Of a stretch of 11,382 nt of DNA, positions 1 through 5,821 are shown in pieces. The stretch spans positions 1 through 11,382 of the forward strand of contig DSBH01000270.1 in assembly GCA_011056825.1 (NCBI GenBank), in the 5' to 3' direction. The stretch comes from Deltaproteobacteria bacterium. GTDB lineage: Bacteria; Desulfobacterota; Syntrophia; Syntrophales; UBA2210. The position numbers and the translations under genes are program-made. The notes under the pieces are model-generated. The model did no database searches, was not told where the DNA came from, and was given only the letters and a program-made list of their open reading frames with translations. How positions within the stretch are numbered: the stretch's first letter is position 1; every line of letters begins with the position of its first letter.

Positions 1-1
1 C

Positions 2-547
2 CTGGAAAACAGGATGCGCTTCGTTCTTGAAGTCGTGCGGGCCGTGAAACATCGTGTCGGCGATGATTTTCCCGTGATGATCAAACTTGGTTGCCGTGAT
101 TTCCTGGAAGGTGAACCGGGACTTTCAATCGAGGAAGGGGCCGAGGTGGCGGCCGCCCTCGAGCGGGAAGGTGTCTCGGCCGTCGAGATCAGTAACGGCC
201 TTCCCTTCGAACGCACCATTCCGACGGGTATCAGCAAACCTGAAAAGGAAGCCTGTTACCTTCCGGAAGCCCGCGTGGTACGCGGCAGGACATCCGGTCC
301 GCTCTGGCTGGTGGGCGGCATGCGCAGTCTGCCCGTGATGGAATCGGTGATTGAATCGGGTGTGGCGGACTGTGTTTCTCTCTGCCGTCCCTTTATTCGC
401 GAGCCCCATCTCGTCCGCCGCTGGAAGGGTGGAGACACGCGGCCGGCGGACTGTATCTCCTGCGGCGGCTGTTTCCATTACACGAGCAAGGGAGCTCACC
501 GGATCGCGTGCAGGATCCTGGAACGGCGGAGATCACGGCAGCAGTGA
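2..547 (+). CDS. Old Yellow Enzyme-family NADH:flavin oxidoreductase, C-terminal part (5' end outside the window)
   Basis: The frame is already open at base 2 and reads L-E-N-R-M-R-F before the first ATG at 14. This matches the 'slENRmRF' segment inside Old Yellow Enzyme TIM barrels, so the gene starts upstream and the ATG at 14 is internal. The rest is the second half of the barrel: a VMIKLG strand, 'LVGGMRS' and 'VSLCRPFIREPHLV', which in this family lie around the FMN phosphate site. Near the C-terminus is a C-x2-C-x2-C-x12-C cluster (DCISCGGC...AC), like the [4Fe-4S] motif of 2,4-dienoyl-CoA reductase/trimethylamine dehydrogenase relatives but one residue shorter between the second and third cysteines. 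The protein stops about 10 residues after the cluster, so it lacks the FAD/NAD domains of those large enzymes. It is probably a cytoplasmic FMN enzyme reducing an enoyl or enone substrate; the substrate is unknown. It ends 15 bases before the converging acyl-CoA synthetase gene. Confidence 0.86.
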   Translation: MENRMRFVLEVVRAVKHRVGDDFPVMIKLGCRDFLEGEPGLSIEEGAEVAAALEREGVSAVEISNGLPFERTIPTGISKPEKEACYLPEARVVRGRTSGPLWLVGGMRSLPVMESVIESGVADCVSLCRPFIREPHLVRRWKGGDTRPADCISCGGCFHYTSKGAHRIACRILERRRSRQQ

Positions 548-562
548 ATGTCCCGGACCGAT

Positions 563-2050
563 TCACCGGCATCCCGAGCAGGCGCGGTGAAGCGATTCTT
601 CCTCCGGCTGCTCCTGTTCCATTCGACTCTTTTGAAAAAGATGAAATTTCGCCCATCGGGCGAGAGAACCGGCCGCCTGTTCGAAGTTCCGGTAGACGGG
701 AATCTTCGCCTTGAGAAGCCGCGATTCCATTTTTTCACCCACCTTGAAAATGCGGGGATCGTTCCGGTAAGACCGCCATGAGACAACAAACGGCTTGCCG
801 TTCATGCACTGCCGGGCCGGTCCGGCCAGGTATTCCGCGACTTTCTCGATCTGGATGCCTTCGTCTATATCGAAAAGCCAGTCGAGCGACAGTGAAATAA
901 TCATCATGTCGATGGCTGGATCCGCCGTCACGGTTCGAAGCACTTCCTGAAACAGGTCCATGTTTCTGAAAACGGGAACGGCATCGACGGGATTCCTGAT
1001 GATGTTGCCGCCCGACGGTATCCATCCGCGCAATTTTCGTTGCGTGTCCCTGTTCAGCTGAGGCATTTCCAGTCCCGCGGCGCTGCAGGCGTCCGCGGCG
1101 GCGACGGCGATGCCGCCGCCGTGACCGATAACAGCCGTGCGAAGGCCTTCAGTTCCTTCCAGGCACCGGAACGCCATGGCGAGATAGGCCATATCGTCAA
1201 GGTTGACGGCGCTGACGGCCCCGGTTGCCCGGAAAAAGGCCTTCCATATTTTTTCACCGCCCGCGAGGGAGCCCGTGTGCGATGCCACCGCTCGCGTTCC
1301 CGCCTCGGTAAGGCCTGCCTTCAGAATGATGACCGGCTTGATGCGGGTTATATCCGACACCAGCCGAAGAAGACGTCTTCCGTCCTTTACTCCTTCCAGG
1401 TACATGGTGATGATTTCCGTTTCGGGATCGCGTGCCAGGTATTCGAGCAAATCCGTGCTGTCGATCGTGAGAGCGTTGCCGTAACTGATGACCTTGCTGA
1501 AATACAGTTCAAGGCGGTTGGCGATGCTCGTGAAATCCTGCGAATGTCCTCCACTCTGGCTGACGAAAGCCACAGGACCACTCTTTTTTGACGCTCCCAC
1601 CCAGGTTACGAAGCCTTTCGAGGGGACGTGAATGCCCATGCAGTTGGGGCCGATGACGCGAAGGCCTTCCCGGCGCGCGATGTTTTCTATTTCTCCGTGC
1701 AGCCGAAGTCCCTCCTCTTCGCCCGTTTCCTTGAACCCCGCTGAGAAGATGTGAATATTTTTGTTTCCCGAGGCGGCGCAGTCGCGCAGTGCTTCGGGAA
1801 CCGCCGGGGCGGGAAGGGAAATAACGACGAGATCAACCGGCTCGGGAAGGGATCGGAGGTTCGGCCAGGCCCGCACTCCTTCCACTTCATCCGCTCCGGG
1901 GTTGACGGGATACAAACGTCCGGGGAAACCGTAATCTTTGATGCAGCCGAATATTCCCGGCCATCCCGATGGACGAGTGCGCGGCGCTCCGATAACGGCA
2001 ACCGCTTTCGGGTGAAACATTTTTTCCAGGGCATTTATTGTTTCGTTCAT
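563..2050 (-). CDS. Acyl-CoA synthetase (ADP/NDP-forming), alpha-subunit type
   Basis: A 495-aa protein of the acyl-CoA synthetase (NDP-forming)/succinyl-CoA ligase-like family, which interconverts acyl-CoA + ADP + Pi and acid + CoA + ATP. The order is an N-terminal CoA-binding Rossmann domain (residues 10-130, 'FHPKAVAVIGAPR'), then the ligase-type flavodoxin domains with 'VIGPNCMGI' and 'VAFVSQSGGHS'. The motif SHTGSLAG at 257-264 puts His258 where the phosphorylated histidine of archaeal ADP-forming acetyl-CoA synthetase alpha chains lies. No ATP-grasp (beta) domain is present and none is encoded in this window, so a separate beta subunit elsewhere is expected. The ATG at 2050 is chosen because it has an AAGGAG ten bases upstream and begins just before the domain; the open frame extends 30 codons further upstream, but that stretch is unlike the family and overlaps the predicted promoter. 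The last 25 residues, rich in Glu/Gln and with two cysteines, are a tail I do not recognise. Confidence 0.87.
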   Translation of the reverse strand: MNETINALEKMFHPKAVAVIGAPRTRPSGWPGIFGCIKDYGFPGRLYPVNPGADEVEGVRAWPNLRSLPEPVDLVVISLPAPAVPEALRDCAASGNKNIHIFSAGFKETGEEEGLRLHGEIENIARREGLRVIGPNCMGIHVPSKGFVTWVGASKKSGPVAFVSQSGGHSQDFTSIANRLELYFSKVISYGNALTIDSTDLLEYLARDPETEIITMYLEGVKDGRRLLRLVSDITRIKPVIILKAGLTEAGTRAVASHTGSLAGGEKIWKAFFRATGAVSAVNLDDMAYLAMAFRCLEGTEGLRTAVIGHGGGIAVAAADACSAAGLEMPQLNRDTQRKLRGWIPSGGNIIRNPVDAVPVFRNMDLFQEVLRTVTADPAIDMMIISLSLDWLFDIDEGIQIEKVAEYLAGPARQCMNGKPFVVSWRSYRNDPRIFKVGEKMESRLLKAKIPVYRNFEQAAGSLARWAKFHLFQKSRMEQEQPEEESLHRACSGCR

Positions 2051-2089
2051 GTCGAATTGACTCCTTCGCGAAGAGAAAAAAAAGAGTGA

Positions 2090-2118
2090 CTTATAGATAA
2101 TCGCGGCAAGGATTGCAA
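2090..2118 (-). promoter_or_regulatory. Predicted sigma70-type promoter of the acyl-CoA synthetase gene
   Basis: Read on the minus strand: TTGCAA (-35, 2118-2113), a 17-bp spacer, then TATAAG (-10, 2095-2090). The -35 matches the consensus at 4 of 6 positions and the -10 at 5 of 6. Transcription would start about 33 bases upstream of the ATG at 2050. This lies inside the upstream extension of the open frame, which supports the ATG at 2050 as the start. Prediction from sequence only. Confidence 0.5.
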
Positions 2119-2158
2119 GTGCTTGTGTGGAAAATGACATACGATCCGATTCACGGGC

Positions 2159-2188
2159 TTGACGCGGCGGCCTCGCCGGTCCTATAAA
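2159..2188 (+). promoter_or_regulatory. Predicted sigma70-type promoter of the HAD hydrolase gene
   Basis: TTGACG (2159-2164), an 18-bp spacer and TATAAA (2183-2188); each hexamer matches the consensus at 5 of 6 positions. The expected start near 2195 leaves a leader of about 55 bases before the GTG at 2250. It is divergent from the acyl-CoA synthetase promoter, with the two -35 elements about 40 bases apart. Confidence 0.55.
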
Positions 2189-2249
2189 GGCGTGAATGAA
2201 AACCGGTTGATTCTGTCAAATTGCCGGTACGTGGAAGGATCATTCAAAC

Positions 2250-2885
2250 GTGAACGAACAAATGGTTGACGCGGTCCTTTTCGACTACGGAGGCGTCATT
2301 GCTGAAGAAGGGTTCGTGGAAGGCCTTACCGCCATAGCCGCCCGGAACGGCCTGGAGCGGGATTTTTTTCTCGAGAGGGCCTTCGACCTGATTTACACTA
2401 CGGGCTACTTGACGGGACGCGCCGACGAGGCCGTCTTCTGGCGGGCCATCCGTGACGATACCGGTATAACCGGCGCCGACAGTGAACTGACCGAAGAAAT
2501 CATGGCGCGGTTCGTTCTTCGTCCCTGGGTTCTCGAACTGGTCCGTGATCTGCGGTCCATGAAGGCGACCGTCGGTATTTTAAGCGATCAAACGAACTGG
2601 CTGGACGAACTTGACAGGCGGGACAATTTTTTTCGCCACTTTGACAAGGTGTTCAACAGTTATCACCTGGGACTCAGCAAACGGGACGACGTGGTTTTTG
2701 ATGAAGTCCGCCGCCTCGGCGTTGCTCCCGAGCGGATCTGCTTTATCGACGATAGCGAGGGCAACTGCCGGCGGGCACGGGAACGGGGTCTGCGGGTCAT
2801 TCTTTACCACACGGGCGGGGAAATGCTTGACGAACTCGCCCGATATTTTCCGGGGCTTGATCCCTCGAAGTACGCCGTCGGCTGA
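2250..2885 (+). CDS. HAD-superfamily hydrolase
   Basis: A 211-aa haloacid-dehalogenase-fold protein of the compact phosphatase type. The four HAD motifs are visible: I, LFDYGGVI with nucleophile Asp12; II, GILSDQ with Ser112; III, Lys144 in LSKRDDVV; IV, CFIDDSEGN with Asp167/168. In motif I the second aspartate of the usual DxD is Gly14. The same D-x-G-G/N form occurs in the YihX sugar-phosphatase and soluble epoxide-hydrolase N-domain branch, and it makes the substrate hard to guess. A helical cap occupies about residues 18-95. The GTG at 2250 is chosen because GGAAGG lies about 11 bases upstream; the ATG at 2262 would be too far from it. The gene has its own predicted promoter and converges with the DUF35 gene, 16 bases away. 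The family is certain; the substrate is not. Confidence 0.88.
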   Translation: MNEQMVDAVLFDYGGVIAEEGFVEGLTAIAARNGLERDFFLERAFDLIYTTGYLTGRADEAVFWRAIRDDTGITGADSELTEEIMARFVLRPWVLELVRDLRSMKATVGILSDQTNWLDELDRRDNFFRHFDKVFNSYHLGLSKRDDVVFDEVRRLGVAPERICFIDDSEGNCRRARERGLRVILYHTGGEMLDELARYFPGLDPSKYAVG

Positions 2886-2907
2886 AGCTGACCGTCCGGC
2901 GTCAGCT
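2886..2907. terminator. Hairpin between convergent genes, possible weak bidirectional terminator
   Basis: A perfect 7-bp inverted repeat (AGCTGAC 2886-2892, GTCAGCT 2901-2907) with an 8-base loop lies immediately after the HAD stop codon and overlaps the last codons of the DUF35 gene on the other strand. Neither side carries a run of T, so this is not a classical intrinsic terminator. Its position at the tail-to-tail junction is the main argument for a role in 3'-end formation. Confidence 0.4.
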
Positions 2908-3306
2908 CACCGGGCGGAACAGGGGAAGCGAGACGGTATCCGTCATGTCCTTCCAGATCGCCTCGACGGCCATGTCACAATGAACCGCCGCCGGATCGCA
3001 TTCAACGATATTCGTCAGGATGCGGGGGCCTTCTTCCAGGGTGACCAGGGCCACCACGTAAGGAAGATCCTCTTTGAAGGAAGGGTCATAGGCCACGTGG
3101 TACACGACGTAGGAATACACCGTTCCCCGTCCCGACATTTCGACCCATTCAGTTTCCCGCGACAGGCACCGGGGGCAGACCGAAGCGGGCGGCCGGCGCA
3201 GGTGGCCGCAGGCTTTGCACCGTTGAATCCTGATCGTGTGTTCCCGGCATCCATCCCAGAATGGTTTCGTGTCGAGGCCGGTCGTGGGCAAAGGTTTGCT
3301 GTACAT
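2902..3306 (-). CDS. DUF35 zinc-ribbon/OB-fold protein, thiolase partner
   Basis: A 134-aa protein with the two-part DUF35 architecture. An N-terminal helix ('TKPFWDGCREHTIRIQRC') leads into a rubredoxin-like zinc ribbon with cysteines 30, 33, 44 and 47 (C-x2-C-x10-C-x2-C). An OB-fold follows, about residues 57-125 ('GRGTVYSYVVYHVAYDPSF'). Proteins of this family form complexes with thiolase-fold enzymes; BbsA in the benzoylsuccinyl-CoA thiolase BbsAB is the best-known case. Here the gene follows the thiolase on the same strand after 6 bases and has a strong GAGGAGG ribosome site just upstream of its ATG, partly inside the thiolase end, so the two are very likely co-transcribed. The zinc site is intact. 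If the thiolase were dead this partner would be expected to decay, but no damage is visible. Confidence 0.91.
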   Translation of the reverse strand: MYSKPLPTTGLDTKPFWDGCREHTIRIQRCKACGHLRRPPASVCPRCLSRETEWVEMSGRGTVYSYVVYHVAYDPSFKEDLPYVVALVTLEEGPRILTNIVECDPAAVHCDMAVEAIWKDMTDTVSLPLFRPVS

Positions 3307-3312
3307 TTCGCG

Positions 3313-4476
3313 TCAGTTCCTCCTCAGGATGCAGCACGAGTGGGTCTGCAGGATTCCCCCGTTGTCGCTGCATAAAATGATTTCCGGTTTGATGTTCCCG
3401 GTCGCGGGGCCGAGCTGGTGATCGCCGCAACGGCCCATGAGCTGCATCACCCCTTCCGTCAGGGGGGTAAGTCCCATCTGGTAGGCCTCCGACAGTAATC
3501 CGCCGGAAGTATTGACCGGCGTGCGGCCGCCGGGTTCGATTGTTCCTCCCCGGAACCACTCTTCGCCCTCGCCGGGACCGAAAAAGCCGTAATCCTGAAG
3601 CGTGATCTCAACGGTATAGGTAAAACAATCGTAGATTTCGCAGGCGTCAACGTCTTCGAGGGTTATGCCGGCCATGTGGAAGGCCTGTTCCCCCGCCCTC
3701 CGTGCTCCCGTGGGACCGGTAAGATGACGGGCCGCGACCGGGTCGGCCGCCGGATTGTGCATGCCCAGTCCCATGATGGTGACGACAGGGTGGGGAAGAT
3801 CCCGTGCCCGTTCGGCCGTCGTGAGGATAAAGGCCCGGCCGCCATCGGTCACGAGGCAGTTGTCGGCCAGGCGGAACGGTTCGACGATCCAGGGCGAGCG
3901 TTCATAATCAGATTCCGTCATGGGACGGTCGTACATGACGGCACGTGGATTCAGATTCGCCCATTTGCGCTGTCCCACGGCGATATGCTTCCAGGTGTCA
4001 GGACCGGTGTTGTATTCGTGCATGGCGCGCCGCGCGGCGAGCGCGTATCCGGCCGCGGCGCCGAAATGACCGAAAACGGCGTCGTCGCCGGCCATGCGGG
4101 AAAGAACCTGGCTCATGCCGCCGCCACTGCGGGCGCTGTGACCGTACGATATGAGAATATACTTACAGATACCGGTTTCGAGCGCGCCAACTGCGTGCAC
4201 CAGGTGGTTGCGCGATCAGTTGGCGTCCTGGGCAAGGTACGCGGGTTCAAGACCCAGGTGTTGCGCGACGAGATAGGGCGTGACGTCCCCTTCTCCGGGG
4301 GCGGGCGGAAAATACCGGTAGCAGACGAGACCATCGATGTCTTCACGCTTCAGGCCGACGTCGGCGATGGCGTCAGCGCAGGCTTCCAGGTGAAAATCAA
4401 GGGTCGTCCGGTCGCTGACGGTTCCCTGTGGTGTGTAACCGATGCCGACAATGGCGTACTTGTCTTTCAGGGTCAT
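3313..4476 (-). CDS. Thiolase-family protein (SCP2/lipid-transfer type) with in-frame TGA at codon 87: candidate selenoprotein or nonsense-interrupted gene
   Basis: One continuous frame of 387 codons, the normal thiolase length, broken only by TGA at 4216-4218. Before it are 86 codons beginning at an ATG with AAGGAG upstream (4476): 'KYAIVGIGYTPQG' and 'LEACADAIADVGL', the thiolase N-terminal strand and helix. After it, in the same frame, come 300 codons: 'GALETGICKYILISYG', 'GLGMHNPAAD', 'EIYDCFTY' (NEAF-loop equivalent), 'NTSGGLLSEAY' near 322-332, and Cys369 in 'ILCSDNGG' (second catalytic Cys equivalent). The TGA falls at residue 87 just after Asn86. Classical thiolases carry the nucleophile there (Cys89 in Zoogloea, preceded by Asn in SCP2 types). 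The usual GHP histidine reads Tyr332. The enzyme should cleave or condense a 3-oxoacyl-CoA with its DUF35 partner downstream. Unless the TGA is read as Sec, the gene gives two fragments; a GTG at 4200 could restart the second. The family is certain; the status of the TGA is open. Confidence 0.85.
4183..4218 (-). promoter_or_regulatory. In-frame TGA followed by stem-loop (SECIS-like candidate)
   Basis: On the minus strand the TGA (4218-4216) is followed after one T by CGCGCAAC (4214-4207). This pairs with GTTGGCGCG (4191-4183), forming 8 bp with a single bulged G. Inside it, CAC/GTG with a CTG loop can form a small upper stem, with six unpaired bases on its 3' side. Bacterial SECIS hairpins begin directly after the UGA and need a short upper stem with G/U in the apical loop. 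Here the GGU lies 15-17 bases after the UGA, about four closer than in E. coli fdhF, so the fit is partial. In GC-rich coding DNA such hairpins also arise by chance. Confidence 0.33.
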
Positions 4477-4532
4477 TGGCGTTCTCCTTCGTTCTTTTCA
4501 CGTGCTGTTATCTTCTATACCATTATTGCGCG

Positions 4533-4551
4533 CCGGAAAAAAGCATTCCGG
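4533..4551. repeat. Short inverted repeat upstream of the thiolase gene
   Basis: CCGGAA (4533-4538) and TTCCGG (4546-4551) form a 6-bp inverted repeat around a 7-base A-rich centre, about 57 bases upstream of the thiolase ATG. It could be an operator, but nothing else in the window carries a copy and I see no convincing -35/-10 pair for the thiolase. The only -10-like candidate is TATAGA on the minus strand near 4520, with a poor -35. The rest of the 250-bp gap (4477-4726) holds the forward promoter listed separately. Confidence 0.25.
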
Positions 4552-4677
4552 ATATGTCGCGGCGGAGTTGCCCGCCTGCGCGGAAGCTGATTATTCGCTC
4601 CTGATGCCGTGAAGCTGTCATGGAAAAGTCATCGCAAAACGGGGCGAATTTTTAAATAGTTATCATATTTTGCCTGA

Positions 4678-4706
4678 TTGACTTCAATCGTGCCCGTTGG
4701 TACATT
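4678..4706 (+). promoter_or_regulatory. Predicted sigma70-type promoter of the DUF523-DUF1722 gene
   Basis: TTGACT (4678-4683, 5 of 6), a 17-bp spacer and TACATT (4701-4706, 4 of 6). A start near 4713 would leave only about 14 bases of leader, just enough for the GGGGGA ribosome site before the ATG at 4727. An upstream in-frame TTG at 4697 lies within the promoter and so is not the start. An A/T-rich stretch at 4649-4671 precedes the -35. Confidence 0.55.
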
Positions 4707-4726
4707 TATCGAAAATCGGGGGAACT

Positions 4727-5674
4727 ATGGATAAAATCCGTTTAGGCATCAGCTCGTGCCTCCTGGGCGAGGCGGTTCGTTATGACGGGGGGCATAAGCT
4801 TGACAGGTTTCTTCGCGACACGCTGGGAAAATACGTCGAGTATGTTCCCGTTTGTCCGGAGGTGGAATGCGGCATGGGCGTTCCCCGTGAATCAATGAGA
4901 CTGGAAGGCGATACGGCGCGTCCCCGTCTGGTGACTGTCCGCACAAAAGAAGACAAGACGGACATAATGGTGCGATGGGCCCGTAAGCGGCTGGATGAAC
5001 TCGCGGGGGAACGGCTGCTGGGGTTTATTTTTAAGAGCGGTTCGCCGTCCAGCGGCATGGAACGGGTCAGGGTGTATAACGAAAAGGGCGTCCCCGGGAA
5101 AAACGGTACGGGACTATTCGCGGGCATGTTCATGAAACGGTTCCCCCGGCTGCCGGTGGAGGAGGAAGGCCGCCTTCACGACGTTGGGCTGAGAGAAAAT
5201 TTTATTGAGAGAATATTCGCGCTTCAGCGCTGGCGCGAGACGGCAAACGCGACCCCGGGAATAGGAGCGCTTGTCGCGTTTCACAGTCGCCATAAGTTAC
5301 TGTTCATGTCGCACAGCCCGAAACACTACCGGGAATCGGGCAAGCTGGTGGCCGACGGGAAAAAGTATGATGCGGGAGATCTTTACGAGCGTTACGAGAC
5401 TTTGCTGGTGGAGGCGCTGGAACTGAAGGCGACGGTGAAAAAACATGTCAACGTTCTTCAGCACATGATGGGGTATTTCAAGCGACAGTTATCGGGGGAT
5501 GAAAAAAAGGAACTGCTCGAGGTGATCGAGAATTACAGCCAGGGTCATGTGCCCCTCGTCGTGCCATTGACCCTGGTGAGGCACTACGTACGGAAATACG
5601 ATGAACCCTATCTGAAGGAGCAGGTGTATCTCGAACCTCACCCGCTGGAGTTGCAGCTGCGCAATCATGCCTGA
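4727..5674 (+). CDS. DUF523-DUF1722 fusion protein (TudS-like / YbgA-like)
   Basis: A 315-aa two-domain protein. Residues 1-150 are DUF523: 'GISSCLLGEAVRYDGGHK' (Cys11) and 'VPVCPEVECGMGVPRE' (Cys43, Cys48). Residues about 185-310 are DUF1722, the E. coli YbgA domain ('LVAFHSRHKLLFMSHS', 'HVNVLQHMMGYFK', 'VPLVVPLTLVRHYV'). The DUF523 family includes TudS, a [4Fe-4S] thiouracil desulfidase whose cluster is held by three cysteines; one lies in a motif I expect as SPSCG. Here that motif reads SPSSG, with Ser109 (codon AGC at 5051-5053) in the cysteine position; Cys48 may substitute. The function of the fused form is not known to me, though desulfuration of a thiolated nucleobase or another sulfur substrate is the reasonable guess. 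The ATG at 4727 is chosen for its GGGGGA site and because the predicted promoter rules out the earlier TTG. A 147-bp gap separates it from the next gene. Confidence 0.88.
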   Translation: MDKIRLGISSCLLGEAVRYDGGHKLDRFLRDTLGKYVEYVPVCPEVECGMGVPRESMRLEGDTARPRLVTVRTKEDKTDIMVRWARKRLDELAGERLLGFIFKSGSPSSGMERVRVYNEKGVPGKNGTGLFAGMFMKRFPRLPVEEEGRLHDVGLRENFIERIFALQRWRETANATPGIGALVAFHSRHKLLFMSHSPKHYRESGKLVADGKKYDAGDLYERYETLLVEALELKATVKKHVNVLQHMMGYFKRQLSGDEKKELLEVIENYSQGHVPLVVPLTLVRHYVRKYDEPYLKEQVYLEPHPLELQLRNHA

Positions 5675-5821
5675 CCAACCGGGAAAGTGTCAGGGATAAT
5701 TGGAATGTTCCGGCAGTAAGATTTATTTTTCCGTCATGTCCAATTATGCGGTCTTCAGTTCCGTAATCGCGGACCGGGAGGAAACGGTAAAAAAAGTTTT
5801 AATTACTAAGGAGGGGATTAC

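Noticed and set aside
2051..2140. A 30-residue N-terminal extension of the acyl-CoA synthetase
   Set aside because: It overlaps the predicted promoter, lies upstream of a good ribosome site, and does not match the family.
4198..4200. The GTG in the thiolase as the true start of a shorter separate protein
   Set aside because: The same frame continues upstream with a clear thiolase N-terminus and a good start; beginning here would remove the first strand, helix and nucleophile loop. No Shine-Dalgarno precedes it. Restart after the TGA remains a fallback only.
3676..4590. A 304-codon plus-strand frame opposite the thiolase
   Set aside because: It is a shadow of GC-rich codons of the thiolase; its composition is Arg/Gly-rich with no recognisable domain or ribosome site.
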